A stretch of DNA of 64,000 nt from Acinetobacter sp. ANC 3832 (GCF_002135415.1 NZ_NEGJ01000004.1:1-64000); one strand, 5' to 3'; shown: positions 39,334-51,324, counted from the first letter of the stretch. Notes: generated from the letters alone by a model not told the origin. Numbers and translations are program-made.

Positions 39334-40622
39334 GCTACTAGCTCCATTTGCTCAACCACTTCAACCAATTGTTGCAGTAAAAAGTTCAGTTCATTTTCAG
39401 TAATAATGTACGGCGGCATCACATACACCAATTTTCCAAATGGGCGAATCCAAATTCCACGGCGTACAAATTCCTGTTGTAAGCTTTTCATATCGACATT
39501 AAAGTTCAATTCCACCACACCAATCGCACCAAGAATACGAACATCATTTACATATTCAAGCGATGATAACGCCTGTAAGTATGCTGATAATTGTTGTTCA
39601 ATCCGTTGAATATTAGCTTGCCAATCCTGAGAAACCAACAATTGTGTACTTTTTAATGCCACAGCACATGCCAAAGGATTCGCCATGAAAGTTGGGCCAT
39701 GCATAAATACGCCTGCTTCTCCCTGACTAATCATTTCAGCGACTTCTTTCGTGGTTAATGTCGCAGACAGCGTCATATAACCGCCCGTTAAACCTTTCCC
39801 GATACACATAATATCAGGCTCAACTTGCGCATGTTCCCATGCAAAGAGTTTGCCTGTACGTCCAAAACCTGTCGCAATTTCATCAAAAATGAGCAAAATC
39901 TTATATTTTTTACACAGTAATTTGGCTTGACGTAAATATTCAGGGTGATAAAAGCGCATTCCCCCTGCACCTTGTACAATCGGTTCAAGGATTAGCCCTG
40001 CAATTGTTTGATGATGCTCCGCCAAAGTTTGCGCTAATTCAGTAATATCAGCCTGATTCCATTCATCATAAAAACCAACTTGCGGTGCAGGAACAAAAAT
40101 TCGATTGGGTAAGCTTGAACCAAAAATTTGATGCATTCCCGTCACAGGATCACAGACCGACATGGCATTCCACGTATCCCCGTGATAGCCCGAGCGAGGC
40201 GTTACAAAATTGGTTTTTTGCAGATTTCCCTGAGCTGACCAAAATTGCACTGCCATCTTTAAAGCAACTTCTACAGCCACTGAGCCTGAATCGGCATAGA
40301 AAATTTTATCTAAACTCGGGGGTGTAATTTGTAGCAGAAGCTTTCCCAGTTCAATGGCAGGTTCATGGGTAAAACCCCCAAACATGATATGTGACATATT
40401 CTGTAATTGATCAGTCACTGCTTGATTCAGTTCAGGATGGTTATAACCATGAATCGCACACCACCAAGACGACATACCATCAATCAATTGACGACCATCT
40501 TCCAATTCAATGGTTGCTCCAAATGCCTTTTTAACTTTAAACGTCGGCAAAGGCTTGGTCATAGAGGTATAAGGATGCCAAATATGTTGAAGATCAAATT
40601 CAAGATCAGTTAAATGGGTCAT
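39330..40622 (-). CDS. bioA: Adenosylmethionine-8-amino-7-oxononanoate aminotransferase
   Basis: BioA transfers an amino group from SAM to KAPA to give DAPA. It is a class III aminotransferase of 430 residues with [16 protein letters not shown] near residue 51, [14 protein letters not shown] near 242, and the PLP lysine in CIGKGLTGG. It overlaps bioF by four bases and lies 150 bases after bioH; that gap holds an inverted repeat. Confidence 0.96.
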   Translation of the reverse strand: MTHLTDLEFDLQHIWHPYTSMTKPLPTFKVKKAFGATIELEDGRQLIDGMSSWWCAIHGYNHPELNQAVTDQLQNMSHIMFGGFTHEPAIELGKLLLQITPPSLDKIFYADSGSVAVEVALKMAVQFWSAQGNLQKTNFVTPRSGYHGDTWNAMSVCDPVTGMHQIFGSSLPNRIFVPAPQVGFYDEWNQADITELAQTLAEHHQTIAGLILEPIVQGAGGMRFYHPEYLRQAKLLCKKYKILLIFDEIATGFGRTGKLFAWEHAQVEPDIMCIGKGLTGGYMTLSATLTTKEVAEMISQGEAGVFMHGPTFMANPLACAVALKSTQLLVSQDWQANIQRIEQQLSAYLQALSSLEYVNDVRILGAIGVVELNFNVDMKSLQQEFVRRGIWIRPFGKLVYVMPPYIITENELNFLLQQLVEVVEQMELVA

Positions 40623-40681
40623 CCATTACTCCATTGGTGAAGTGTTTATTCACAAACTCATTTATTGCATAGAAAAATCAT

Positions 40682-40717
40682 TGAATGAATAAAAGCTTCG
40701 ATTAAGCGATTCATTCA
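40682..40717. promoter_or_regulatory. Inverted repeat upstream of bioA
   Basis: Perfect 9-base arms TGAATGAAT/ATTCATTCA are spaced by 18 bases that include AGCTT/AAGC-type partial symmetry, 60 bases before the bioA start. No T run follows, so an operator is more likely than a terminator. The nearby birA lacks a DNA-binding domain and cannot be the repressor. Confidence 0.45.
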
Positions 40718-40772
40718 GGTTCTGATCTTAAACCTGCACGGAATAAAAATAAATTGCGAGATCAGCCAATTC

Positions 40773-41495
40773 TTAATATGTTTGTTTTATTTTCTGTAAA
40801 TATTGGCAGATTTTGTCAGTTATTTCATCCGCTTTAAAAATAGGACAACCATGTGAGCCTTGAATTAAATCATATTCTAAAAACTTTGCGTTGAATTTAC
40901 TGAAATTTTGAATAACTTTGCAATCAACCAAAGCATCTTGCTCTGCAAAAATATGATACTGCTGTCCTTGATTTTTTTTAAGGATATCTGCAGCATTTAA
41001 CTGTTCAAGTAAAATTAAACCTTTTTGTAACAGCTCTATTTTTTGTGGCTGTATTAAACTTTGTAAAACTACAAAATCCGCTTTCGTGGTTTCTACACCC
41101 TGACAGACCATATAACCAAATTTTTTAAGCGTCGCAATCGCATCCTTTTCAAAAGATTGTTTGAAAGTTTCAAAAGTACTTTGATGCATTGCTGTTTGCC
41201 ATGCATCATTAGCAACAAAACAAGGATTAGATGCCAAAGTGATCAGAATTTTTTGTTGACTATATTGCTTAAATATTTGATCGACCAATAAAGTCGCAAG
41301 TTGCCCACCCAAAGACCAGCCGATGACCGCATCAAATTGCTGTGCTAACTCGACGTGTTGTTGTAAAACATTCTGATCAAAAGCATTAAAAATATTGATC
41401 AGCTCAACATCATGACCGTGTTTCTGCAAAGCTTGTTGTAATGGATGTAATAGCTTTGTGCCACCGCCCCAACCTGTAATCAGTAAAATTCTCAC
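40773..41495 (-). CDS. bioH: BioH-like pimeloyl-ACP methyl ester esterase
   Basis: This alpha/beta hydrolase of about 240 residues has the nucleophile motif GWSLGGQ, an Asp in EQDALVD and a His in GSHGCP. The segment TLASNPCFVANDAWQ, then FETFKQSFEKD, parallels TVASSPCFSARDEW of E. coli BioH, so the match is to BioH and not just to any hydrolase. BioH removes the methyl ester that BioC adds. The start is taken as the GTG at 41495 (VRILLITGWG); a TTG nine codons upstream is also open. Its place before bioA supports the role. Confidence 0.82.
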   Translation of the reverse strand: MRILLITGWGGGTKLLHPLQQALQKHGHDVELINIFNAFDQNVLQQHVELAQQFDAVIGWSLGGQLATLLVDQIFKQYSQQKILITLASNPCFVANDAWQTAMHQSTFETFKQSFEKDAIATLKKFGYMVCQGVETTKADFVVLQSLIQPQKIELLQKGLILLEQLNAADILKKNQGQQYHIFAEQDALVDCKVIQNFSKFNAKFLEYDLIQGSHGCPIFKADEITDKICQYLQKIKQTY

Positions 41496-41527
41496 ACACT
41501 TATTCCGACTATTGAAGATCAATCACG

Positions 41528-41552
41528 CATACCTTACTTGCTAAAAGGTATG
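41528..41552. other. Hairpin upstream of bioH
   Basis: 8-base arms CATACCTT/AAGGTATG with a 9-base loop lie between the DUF6176-like gene and bioH. No T run follows on either strand. Confidence 0.45.
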
Positions 41553-41563
41553 AATCTTTCAGT

Positions 41564-41899
41564 TCATTCTACCTCATCGCTCTTATTTTCCAAATCCACC
41601 AATAAAGTTGCAGGAAAAACCTTCATCCAATTACTTTTAAATTGTTTATGTACCTGATCAATCGAAAAATTACTCGCCTTACCAATCTGTTCCGCTTTAG
41701 CAATATCATCTGCTCGCATATAAGCAATCAAATAATCATTTCCTTCAAGCTCAAGATGAAACCACGATTCGACATGCACACCTTCTACTCGTAATGTTTC
41801 AATCGCTTCATCTTTGCGTGCATTCAATTCCTCTTTCCATGCTTCAACATTCTCTAAAACATCAGGTTTTAACTGAATCAATACTGCACTGACATCCAT
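41564..41899 (-). CDS. DUF6176-like small protein
   Basis: The protein has 111 residues and the pattern of a ferredoxin-like (dimeric alpha/beta barrel) fold: VLIQLKPDVLENVEAWKEELNARKDEAIETL, then EGVHVESWFHLELEGNDYLIAYMRAD. It resembles DUF6176 proteins; the label is from memory. No function is known. It precedes bioH on the same strand with a 68-base gap containing a hairpin, so any link with biotin is weak. Confidence 0.65.
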   Translation of the reverse strand: MDVSAVLIQLKPDVLENVEAWKEELNARKDEAIETLRVEGVHVESWFHLELEGNDYLIAYMRADDIAKAEQIGKASNFSIDQVHKQFKSNWMKVFPATLLVDLENKSDEVE

Positions 41900-42035
41900 C
41901 GTATTACTCTTATTTTATAATTTTGATCCATCTTTATAGCATCTACGCTTTAAGCAATAAACAAGAACAATTCGCATCATTATAAAATATAGAACTCTGC
42001 TAAACTGAGCAGAATTTCCAATAAAAGTGAATGAT

Positions 42036-42608
42036 ATGAACTACTCAAAAATTTTTAGTATCAGCATGGTTTGTATCTCCACCACGATTGGGTTTTCAAT
42101 GCTGAGCCATGCCGAAAATACACTTTTATCTCAATCTAATGATCAACAAAAACAATGGGTCGGCAAACCTGCACCTGCATTTAAACTACAAGATCAAAAT
42201 GGCAAATGGCACGAAGCAAGCCAATATAAAGGCAAATGGATGGTGTTGTATTTCTATCCAAAAGATAACTCACCGGGTTGTACTCAGGAAGCCAATCAAT
42301 TCAAAGCACTTTACCCACAATTTATAAAAAGTAATGCTGTAGTTTTGGGTGTCAGTTTGGATGATGTGCAATCACATCAAAAGTTCTCTGAAAAGTTAGG
42401 TTTACCTTTCCCAATTTTGGCAGACAGTAATCATCAATTAGCTGATCAATTCGGTATTGTGCGTAATTTGGGCATTGCCAAAATTGCCAAGCGAGAAACT
42501 TTTTTAGTTGATCCTCAAGGCAATATTGTCTATCACTATAGCAGTGTCAATACACAGACTCATGCTAATCAGGTATTGGCTGATATTCAGAAGTTTTCTA
42601 AAAAGTAA
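42036..42608 (+). CDS. Secreted Bcp-type peroxiredoxin
   Basis: A thioredoxin-fold peroxidase of 190 residues. The peroxidatic Cys is in YFYPKDNSPGCTQEANQF; in Bcp/PrxQ proteins a second Cys follows five residues later, but here that place is Asn or Gln, so it looks like a 1-Cys type. An N-terminal hydrophobic stretch (SISMVCISTTIGFSMLSHA-E) is a probable signal peptide, so it acts in the periplasm. The ATG at 42036 is used; a GTG three codons upstream is possible. Confidence 0.88.
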   Translation: MNYSKIFSISMVCISTTIGFSMLSHAENTLLSQSNDQQKQWVGKPAPAFKLQDQNGKWHEASQYKGKWMVLYFYPKDNSPGCTQEANQFKALYPQFIKSNAVVLGVSLDDVQSHQKFSEKLGLPFPILADSNHQLADQFGIVRNLGIAKIAKRETFLVDPQGNIVYHYSSVNTQTHANQVLADIQKFSKK

Positions 42609-42683
42609 ACATTAAAGGGATTCATCATTGCTGAGTTTTACATGCTATCTACTCAGACATATAAATACGTCCAAATATCAAAA

Positions 42684-42713
42684 TTAAAAAGCGCAGTAAA
42701 TACTGCGCTTTTG
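42684..42713. terminator. Bidirectional terminator
   Basis: AAAAGCGCAGTA/TACTGCGCTTTT is a near-perfect stem with A and T runs on either side, between convergent peroxiredoxin and bacterioferritin genes. Confidence 0.85.
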
Positions 42714-42732
42714 ATTTTAATAACGATCAATT

Positions 42733-43197
42733 TTACATTTGCGATTGAATATAGTTTTGCAAACCAATCAACTCGATTAAACGCATTTGTTTTTCAAGCC
42801 AATAGGTATGATCTTCTTCTGTATCAGACATTTGCTGACGAAGCATATCACGAGTGACATAGTCGCCATGTTCTTCAGCGAGCTTCACACCTTTCGCCAA
42901 TTTTTCACGTACATGATACTCAAGGGCTAAATCAGCTTTTAAACATGTTACAACGTCTGTGCCTGTTACAATATCATCACGATCCATGTTTGGCGTCCCC
43001 TCAAGGAACAAAACACGGCGGATCAAAGCATCAGCATGAGAAGCCTCTTCCTGACTTTCATGATCAATACGTTCAAAAATCTTGTTTAAACCCCAATCTT
43101 CATACATACGAGAGTGAATCAAATATTGATCACGAGCAGCCAGTTCACCACCGATCAACATGTTTAGATAATCTATAACTTCTGGATTGCCACGCAT
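42733..43197 (-). CDS. bfr: Bacterioferritin (heme-ligand Met missing)
   Basis: An iron-storage ferritin of 154 residues. Ferroxidase ligands are present: Glu18, Glu51, His54, Glu93, Glu127 and His130. Residue 52, which is the heme-binding Met in E. coli Bfr, is Ala here (EEASHAD instead of DEMKHAD), so this subunit probably does not bind heme and may act as a ferritin-like or mixed-shell subunit. The ATG at 43197 follows GGAG; a longer frame to 43359 is not supported. Confidence 0.93.
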   Translation of the reverse strand: MRGNPEVIDYLNMLIGGELAARDQYLIHSRMYEDWGLNKIFERIDHESQEEASHADALIRRVLFLEGTPNMDRDDIVTGTDVVTCLKADLALEYHVREKLAKGVKLAEEHGDYVTRDMLRQQMSDTEEDHTYWLEKQMRLIELIGLQNYIQSQM

Positions 43198-43580
43198 TTC
43201 AATTACTCCATTCTCTTTGCAAAGATTATGGACAAATTTCTTAAAGAATGCAAAAGTTAATATGTGTAAGTTTATGATTTTTATAAAATTAAAATGATAA
43301 ACATACGCATTTACAGTACGAATTAGTATAATTTCCATATAAAAAATAACCCCTTGCACGTTTTATGACGATCTGCAAAGGTATTTTTAAGTGGAAATTA
43401 CATTTTTTAATTTTTGTAACGCTTACTAATGCTTCTTATTTATCAATACGATTTACTAGAGCTTTATCAATAACGTAATACGCTCAGTCATTTATTATAA
43501 TTTTTTGATGATAATATTCTAAGACAATCACAACCTTAATATTTATGATATTGAATATTAAAATGAGAAGGAAAAAAATG
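43198..43580. other. 383-base divergent intergenic region
   Basis: Upstream of bfr and of the reductase gene. AT-rich, no gene seen. An imperfect inverted repeat CCTTGCA/TGCAAAGG lies near 43352-43381. I see no clear Fur box. Confidence 0.5.
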
Positions 43581-44648
43581 ATGTCTCAGGGAAATACATC
43601 AGCTCCAATTCTTGTAACAGGTGCAACAGGTTACATTGCAAGTTGGGTCATCCGAAAATTGCTTGAGCAAGGTCATACTGTACATGCCACAGTACGCGAT
43701 CTGAATAAAAAGCACAGCTTTACGCATTTAGAAAAAATTGCACAAGAAACATCTGGAACTTTAAAACTATTTAAAGCCAATCTGTTGGAAAATGGTTCTT
43801 TTGATGAAGCAATGCAAGGCTGTGAAATTGTATTGCACATGGCATCACCATTTGTCGTCACCAACTATAAAGATGCGGTTAAAGATATTATCGAACCTGC
43901 CATATTAGGAACAGAAAATGTCTTAAATAGTGTCAATAAAGCAGATTCAGTAAAACGAGTGATTGTGACTTCAAGCATTGCTTCAACTTATGGTGATGCT
44001 ATTGATATTTTAGATACTCAAAATAATCAATTCGATGAATCGCATTGGAATACGACAAGTTCGACAACTCATCAGCCTTATTCTTATTCAAAAGTCATGG
44101 CAGAACGTAAAGCTTGGGATATGGCAGAGGCACAAGATCGCTGGAAACTGATCTGTGTGAATCCTGCTTTAGTTTTGGGTCCGTCTCTAACTGCAAATAC
44201 ACAATCAGGCAGTGTTGAAGTTTTAGAGCAATTTGCGAATGGTATGACTTTATTTGGCGCACCTCCAATGTGGAATGGTATTGTCGATGTCCGTGATGTT
44301 GCGGATGCACATATTTTTGCAGCCTTCAATGAGAAGGCTTCTGGTCGCTATATTATTAGTGGTGGTTCTCTGAGCTTACTGGAAATGGGTAAAATTTTAC
44401 GCCAGCATTTTGGTCAAAAATTTCCTTTCCCACGTAATCCAGTCCCTAAAAAGATGTTTAAATTACTGGGGCCAGCATTTGGTTATTCACGTGATTTTAT
44501 TGAAAAGAATATGGGTTATCCCATCTTTTTTAATGCAGATAAAAGTAAACGGGAATTAGATATGACCTACCGTAATATTGAAACCAGTTTAGTCGAACAT
44601 TTCCAACAATTGTTGGATGATGGTGTGGTGAAGAAATACCTTAAATGA
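43581..44648 (+). CDS. NAD(P)-dependent epimerase/reductase (dihydroflavonol-4-reductase-like)
   Basis: An extended short-chain dehydrogenase of 355 residues. The Rossmann motif is VTGATGYIASWV near residue 12, the catalytic Tyr/Lys are in YSYSKVMAE near residue 162, and the substrate half has NPALVLGPSL. It resembles dihydroflavonol reductase-like and cinnamoyl-CoA reductase-like enzymes found in bacteria, of unknown substrate. The start is the second of two adjacent ATGs, eight bases after AAGGA; the first at 43578 is too close. Monocistronic with a strong terminator. Confidence 0.88.
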   Translation: MSQGNTSAPILVTGATGYIASWVIRKLLEQGHTVHATVRDLNKKHSFTHLEKIAQETSGTLKLFKANLLENGSFDEAMQGCEIVLHMASPFVVTNYKDAVKDIIEPAILGTENVLNSVNKADSVKRVIVTSSIASTYGDAIDILDTQNNQFDESHWNTTSSTTHQPYSYSKVMAERKAWDMAEAQDRWKLICVNPALVLGPSLTANTQSGSVEVLEQFANGMTLFGAPPMWNGIVDVRDVADAHIFAAFNEKASGRYIISGGSLSLLEMGKILRQHFGQKFPFPRNPVPKKMFKLLGPAFGYSRDFIEKNMGYPIFFNADKSKRELDMTYRNIETSLVEHFQQLLDDGVVKKYLK

Positions 44649-44682
44649 TAAAAAAAGCCGTTTAATTAAACGGCTTTTTTTT
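44649..44682. terminator. Bidirectional terminator
   Basis: A perfect palindrome AAAAAAGCCGTTTAA/TTAAACGGCTTTTTT lies between the convergent reductase and ligA genes. Confidence 0.92.
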
Positions 44683-44707
44683 AGTTATTCGGTGTATTCA
44701 AGTAAAT

Positions 44708-46788
<2,081 letters not shown>

Positions 46789-46831
46789 AAATTTAACTTT
46801 TCGCTATTATAAAGCAATTTTATAAAAGCTT

Positions 46832-47860
46832 TTAGACTTCTTGCCCAGAACGATAATCAATGGCTTTATGACGCCAATGCTCTTTTAACTGGGGTGTAAA
46901 TTCAAGATTGTTTTCATCATAAACCGTACCATCCGTCTCACGAGCAACCAGACCAGCAATACTCACCATTGTATCAAAGCCTTTTTGTACATCTGGATGA
47001 GGTAATGCAAGGAAGAACGCCAAACCTTGTACTTGTTCTCCAGATAAAGACTCTAAATCAAAACCGACAGGGCCTTCTTCAGTAATTCGAAGAACAGAGA
47101 ACATTAACTGACTTTCTTCTTCAGGGTTTTCATAACGATGGAAACAGTTCATTTCACCAAAACGCAGACCATATTTCAATAATACTTTTAAGGTTTTATC
47201 GCCTGATAAAGCTTTACGTGGATTAGGATAAACATTTAGAACAATATAGGATTCTGCATTGGCTAAATCACTATCATCATCGCTACGGCGTTGCTCATGT
47301 AAATGCGCATCTAAAATACCGCTTTCTTCATCAAAATCTTGAATTGCTACAGCTTCAACATTTGGATTCAAATTCAATTGATCATGTTCAACTGAATCAG
47401 CTTTTGGCTTTTGATTCTCAACAACAACTGTAGATGTCTCTGTTGCCACTAGAAGATCTGTGGCTTTATTCTCTTCAGTTTCTGTCTGAACTTCTACACT
47501 TGCTTTAGGAGCATTAGATGCTTTCGTTTCTGCATCCACAGAAGACGGCTCAGTCGATGTTAAAGTCGCTGATGTAGAAGAAGGCTCGATAGCAAGTTCT
47601 TTTTTATCATCGACCAAATCAACAGCGTTAACCGTATTTAATTCCGGCTCTATACGTTGAGTCATACTTTTTTCTTCAGATTCAGAACCCAATTGATTTC
47701 GCACATGACGAGGAATCACAGGTAGCTGACTATCAGAATTAATATGTAATTCTGACTCCAATGAAGGCGCAGCATCATCCGATTTTCGCATCACCATTCT
47801 TAATCCAACCAGAATGATCAAGACTGCAACAACAATTCCAATAATTGTAGTGACTTCCAT
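46832..47860 (-). CDS. zipA: Cell division protein ZipA
   Basis: ZipA anchors FtsZ to the membrane. The protein has 342 residues: one N-terminal helix (about 5-24, IIGIVVAVLIILVGLRMVM) with the N-terminus outside, an acidic disordered linker (about 25-200, rich in Ser, Thr, Glu and Val) and the C-terminal FtsZ-binding domain (about 200-335, starting SYIVLNVYPNPRKALSG). The smc-zipA-ligA order is common in gammaproteobacteria. The start is two bases after the smc stop. Confidence 0.93.
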   Translation of the reverse strand: MEVTTIIGIVVAVLIILVGLRMVMRKSDDAAPSLESELHINSDSQLPVIPRHVRNQLGSESEEKSMTQRIEPELNTVNAVDLVDDKKELAIEPSSTSATLTSTEPSSVDAETKASNAPKASVEVQTETEENKATDLLVATETSTVVVENQKPKADSVEHDQLNLNPNVEAVAIQDFDEESGILDAHLHEQRRSDDDSDLANAESYIVLNVYPNPRKALSGDKTLKVLLKYGLRFGEMNCFHRYENPEEESQLMFSVLRITEEGPVGFDLESLSGEQVQGLAFFLALPHPDVQKGFDTMVSIAGLVARETDGTVYDENNLEFTPQLKEHWRHKAIDYRSGQEV

Positions 47861-47861
47861 A

Positions 47862-50800
47862 CTAAGACTCCGCGGCTAAACCGTACTCTCTTGCCTCTTC
47901 CAAATTTACAGTGACGAGTTTTGATGTTCCCGGTTCAGGCATGGTAACACCTAAAAGATCGGTTGCCATCGTCATTGCAACTTTATTGTGGGTAATGTAA
48001 ATAAATTGAACATGTTCAGATAGTTCTTTAACCAGATTACAAAACCTTCCCACATTTGCATCATCCAATGGTGCATCCACCTCATCCAACACACAAAATG
48101 GTGCAGGATTTAAACGGAAGATTGCAAACACTAAAGCCAATGCCGTTAATGCTTTTTCACCACCTGAAAGTAATGCCAATGAGCTGTTGCGTTTCCCTGG
48201 TGGGCGAGCCATTAGTTTAACACCAGACTGCCAGTCACCTTCAAGACTTAAACTGGCTTCACCACCTTCAAATACTTTAGGAAACAAATTCTGCAACTCT
48301 GCATTAACTTGCTCAAAGGTTCCCATAAATAACTTTTTAGTCTCTTGATCGATGCTTTTCATTGCATCTTTCAACTGACCGACTGTATTTTCTAAATCTT
48401 GCATTTGATGCGTTAACTCATCAAATCGCTTAGAAAGCTCTTCATATTCTTCTGAAGCAGCAAGATTCACAGCACCCAATTTTTCAAATTGACGTTGTGC
48501 TTTTTCTAATTTCTGTTGATGCTCAGGTAAATCAATCAAGATGCCTTGTTGCACCTCACTATTCATTTCCTTAAGTTGATCTGAATAATGCTGTAAGTCT
48601 GACTTTGCTGCTTGCCAAGACAAACGTTTTTCTTCTAGTTGCGTGCGAAGTTGTTCATCATTTTGTTGATGCAAATGACGCATATCAGTGAGTTGTTGTT
48701 GCTTAGCTTGAACATTGTTCAGTTCAACCTGCCATTCAGTCCAAGTTTTCTGCAACTTTTCAGTATGTTGTGATTGTTCAGTAAATTGCGACTCTAAGCT
48801 TGGTAACTCTAACAGAATAGGATCAACAAACTTCTTCGCCTGATCCATTTGCACCAAAATCTGCTGATATTGTGCTTTTAAGAATGTGTAATCTTTTTCC
48901 AACAGCTCAATTTGTTGTTGATTTTGAACCACCAATCGACGTGTTGTTTCTAAATTTTTTTGCTTTACCAACAACTGCTGTTGTTGCTCTTCAACTTGAT
49001 CATTCAGCTCATCCACCTGAAATTGGAAAGTCTTATATTCAGGTAAATGATGTTCAAGCTTTAAAATGAGTGCATGTAGATCAATATCCAAATCGTCTTT
49101 TTGCATTGCATCTTCTTCAAGTTGCAGATCCAATTGCTGTAATTGGTCTTTCAATTGCAACTTTTGTAATTCAAATGCCTGTGCCGTACTTTGTTGTTTC
49201 GCAATCTGTAGATCAAATTGCTGTAACTGTTTTTGTTGCAGTTTTAAGGTCTCTAAGTCAGCATTACTGGTTTTTTGTAAATCTGAAATTTGCGATAACA
49301 AACTGGGTAATAATGCTTCTGCTTCCGCCAATTGAGGATGCAGCTCTGATAATAAAGCTTCAATTTCTTCTAAACGGATACGATGGCTTAAAGCACCCTG
49401 CGCTGCTTGACTTGATTCATCAAAAAACAGACCAATCACCCAATCAGCACCTACATGATAGCCATCTAAACTGAGAATAGATTGTCCTGCTTTCAGTTGG
49501 GTTTGCATTGCAAGTGCTTGCTGTAAAGTTTCAGCAATTGCGACGTTATGCCACAAAGAATGTTGCGGAGACTCAATCCAATCGGCTAAACAAACCATTC
49601 CAGCAATTTGGACTTTCTCAGTGTGTGAAGAAGCTTTTAATTGTCGTGCAATACTTGCTTGGAAATCGGATGTTTCATCTACCAAATGTGCGGACAGCCA
49701 TTTTGCTAAAAACTTTTCGACCAAATTTGCCTGTGCTTTACCTTGATCATTCAACTTTAAAATCTGCATCAACTGCATAGCATGAGCATTTGTTTTCACA
49801 GTGCTTTTCGCCATCAATTGATTTAAGTTTTTCTGCTCCGAGGTTAAAACATGTACTTCAGCTTTAAATGTAGAAATATGCGATTTCTGTTGTACTACCT
49901 GCTCCTGAACGTGATCTAATGCAGTTTTTGTCGTTAGAGATTTTTGTTCAAGTTCAATTATTTGTTCTTGAGCTTGATGCTTATTTTGTTCAAGTTGAGC
50001 TAGATCATCTTGCTGAAATTGATTTTGTATTTGCGCTGTTTGAGACTTTAAGGTTTCTTTTTGCTGTTCAATTCGGGCAATATTTTTGCTCAATTGTTCA
50101 AGCTGAGCCTGCATCTGTGCTTGTTGCTGTTGCTGCTTTTCAACTTGGGCTTTAACTTGCTCAAACTGTTGTATCGCATGTTGCTGTTGCAATTTTAAAT
50201 CTGTAAAGCTTTGGCTACGTTGTTGTGTATCAGACTCTGAACTTTGTAATGATTCTGTCTGCGCTTCCATTTGTTGATACAAGGTTTCTAATTGCAGTTC
50301 AATCAGTTGAATTCTTTCTTTGGTTTGCGCTTTTTGCTGTTCAAGCTGTCCCAAGGTTTCTGTATTTTGCTGGAATAAAGATTGCTTCTGTTCCAAAGTC
50401 ATCTTCAATTCAGCTAATTTTTTCTCTGCCTGTTGCCATTCATTTTGCAAAGGGGTCGATTGTTGAATTAAGCGTTGGAACAATTCACTGGTTGATGCTA
50501 AATCATGCTCCAATGTCGTCATATCTGAGCGAACCAATTTAAAATGCTCACTCAACTCATTCATTTGAATTGTATATTCTTCTTGTATGCGACTACTGTG
50601 CTCACATTGGAAAGATAGAATTTCAATTTTTAAAGTGCGGACTTCTGTTTCTAAAGTTTTATATTGAACTGCTGTTTCAGATTGGCGTTTTAGCGTTTTA
50701 AGTTGTGATTTTAATTCTAAAGCAATGTCTTCTAACCGATCTAAATTTTGAGTGGTATGCTCAAGGTGCTGTAGTGTTTCACGACGACGTGCTTGATAAC

Positions 50801-51314
50801 GTGAAACTCCTGCGGCTTCCTCAATAAAAACTCGCATTTCCTCAGGTTTCGCATCGACCAAACGATTAATCATGCCTTGTTCAATAATTGCGTATGAACG
50901 AGGACCTAGACCTGTGCCTAAGAAAATATCAGTAATATCACGACGACGGCATTTGGTACCATTCAGAAAATATTCAGATTTACCATCTCGAGTGACCTGA
51001 CGACGGACTGCTAATTCCGAATAGGCATTATATGCACCGCCTAACTTGCCATAGGTATTTTCAAAGCGTAGTTCCACACTTGCCATACCCACAGGTTTAC
51101 GCTTGACGGTTCCTGTAAAAATAACATCTTGCATGCTTCCGCCACGTAATTGGCGTGCACTTGATTCACCCATAACCCAACGAATAGCGTCAATCACATT
51201 GGATTTACCACAACCATTTGGACCCACTACCGCAGTACGGTTATCTTTAAATTGTAATGTTGTACTATCGGCAAAAGATTTAAAGCCAGAAAGTTTTAAG
51301 CTGCTTAAACGCAT
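47862..51314 (-). CDS. smc: Chromosome segregation protein SMC
   Basis: The SMC ATPase that works with ScpA and ScpB in chromosome organisation. The protein has 1150 residues: Walker A GPNGCGKSN (31-39), a long first coiled coil, a hinge around residues 510-650, a second coiled coil rich in Gln, the signature LLSGGEKALTALAL and Walker B FCVLDEVDAPLDDANV. A full-length Smc with ScpAB in this window means it uses Smc-ScpAB and not only MukBEF. It lies 10 bases after a GntR gene. Confidence 0.97.
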   Translation of the reverse strand: MRLSSLKLSGFKSFADSTTLQFKDNRTAVVGPNGCGKSNVIDAIRWVMGESSARQLRGGSMQDVIFTGTVKRKPVGMASVELRFENTYGKLGGAYNAYSELAVRRQVTRDGKSEYFLNGTKCRRRDITDIFLGTGLGPRSYAIIEQGMINRLVDAKPEEMRVFIEEAAGVSRYQARRRETLQHLEHTTQNLDRLEDIALELKSQLKTLKRQSETAVQYKTLETEVRTLKIEILSFQCEHSSRIQEEYTIQMNELSEHFKLVRSDMTTLEHDLASTSELFQRLIQQSTPLQNEWQQAEKKLAELKMTLEQKQSLFQQNTETLGQLEQQKAQTKERIQLIELQLETLYQQMEAQTESLQSSESDTQQRSQSFTDLKLQQQHAIQQFEQVKAQVEKQQQQQAQMQAQLEQLSKNIARIEQQKETLKSQTAQIQNQFQQDDLAQLEQNKHQAQEQIIELEQKSLTTKTALDHVQEQVVQQKSHISTFKAEVHVLTSEQKNLNQLMAKSTVKTNAHAMQLMQILKLNDQGKAQANLVEKFLAKWLSAHLVDETSDFQASIARQLKASSHTEKVQIAGMVCLADWIESPQHSLWHNVAIAETLQQALAMQTQLKAGQSILSLDGYHVGADWVIGLFFDESSQAAQGALSHRIRLEEIEALLSELHPQLAEAEALLPSLLSQISDLQKTSNADLETLKLQQKQLQQFDLQIAKQQSTAQAFELQKLQLKDQLQQLDLQLEEDAMQKDDLDIDLHALILKLEHHLPEYKTFQFQVDELNDQVEEQQQQLLVKQKNLETTRRLVVQNQQQIELLEKDYTFLKAQYQQILVQMDQAKKFVDPILLELPSLESQFTEQSQHTEKLQKTWTEWQVELNNVQAKQQQLTDMRHLHQQNDEQLRTQLEEKRLSWQAAKSDLQHYSDQLKEMNSEVQQGILIDLPEHQQKLEKAQRQFEKLGAVNLAASEEYEELSKRFDELTHQMQDLENTVGQLKDAMKSIDQETKKLFMGTFEQVNAELQNLFPKVFEGGEASLSLEGDWQSGVKLMARPPGKRNSSLALLSGGEKALTALALVFAIFRLNPAPFCVLDEVDAPLDDANVGRFCNLVKELSEHVQFIYITHNKVAMTMATDLLGVTMPEPGTSKLVTVNLEEAREYGLAAES

Positions 51315-51324
51315 AGTTTCCTAA

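Noticed and set aside
43198..43580. Fur box in front of bfr
   Set aside because: No stretch comes close to the GATAATGATAATCATTATC type consensus.
49066..50542. Several plus-strand frames up to 134 residues opposite smc
   Set aside because: They mirror the coiled-coil codons of smc and show only biased Cys/Leu/Ser or Val/Leu composition.
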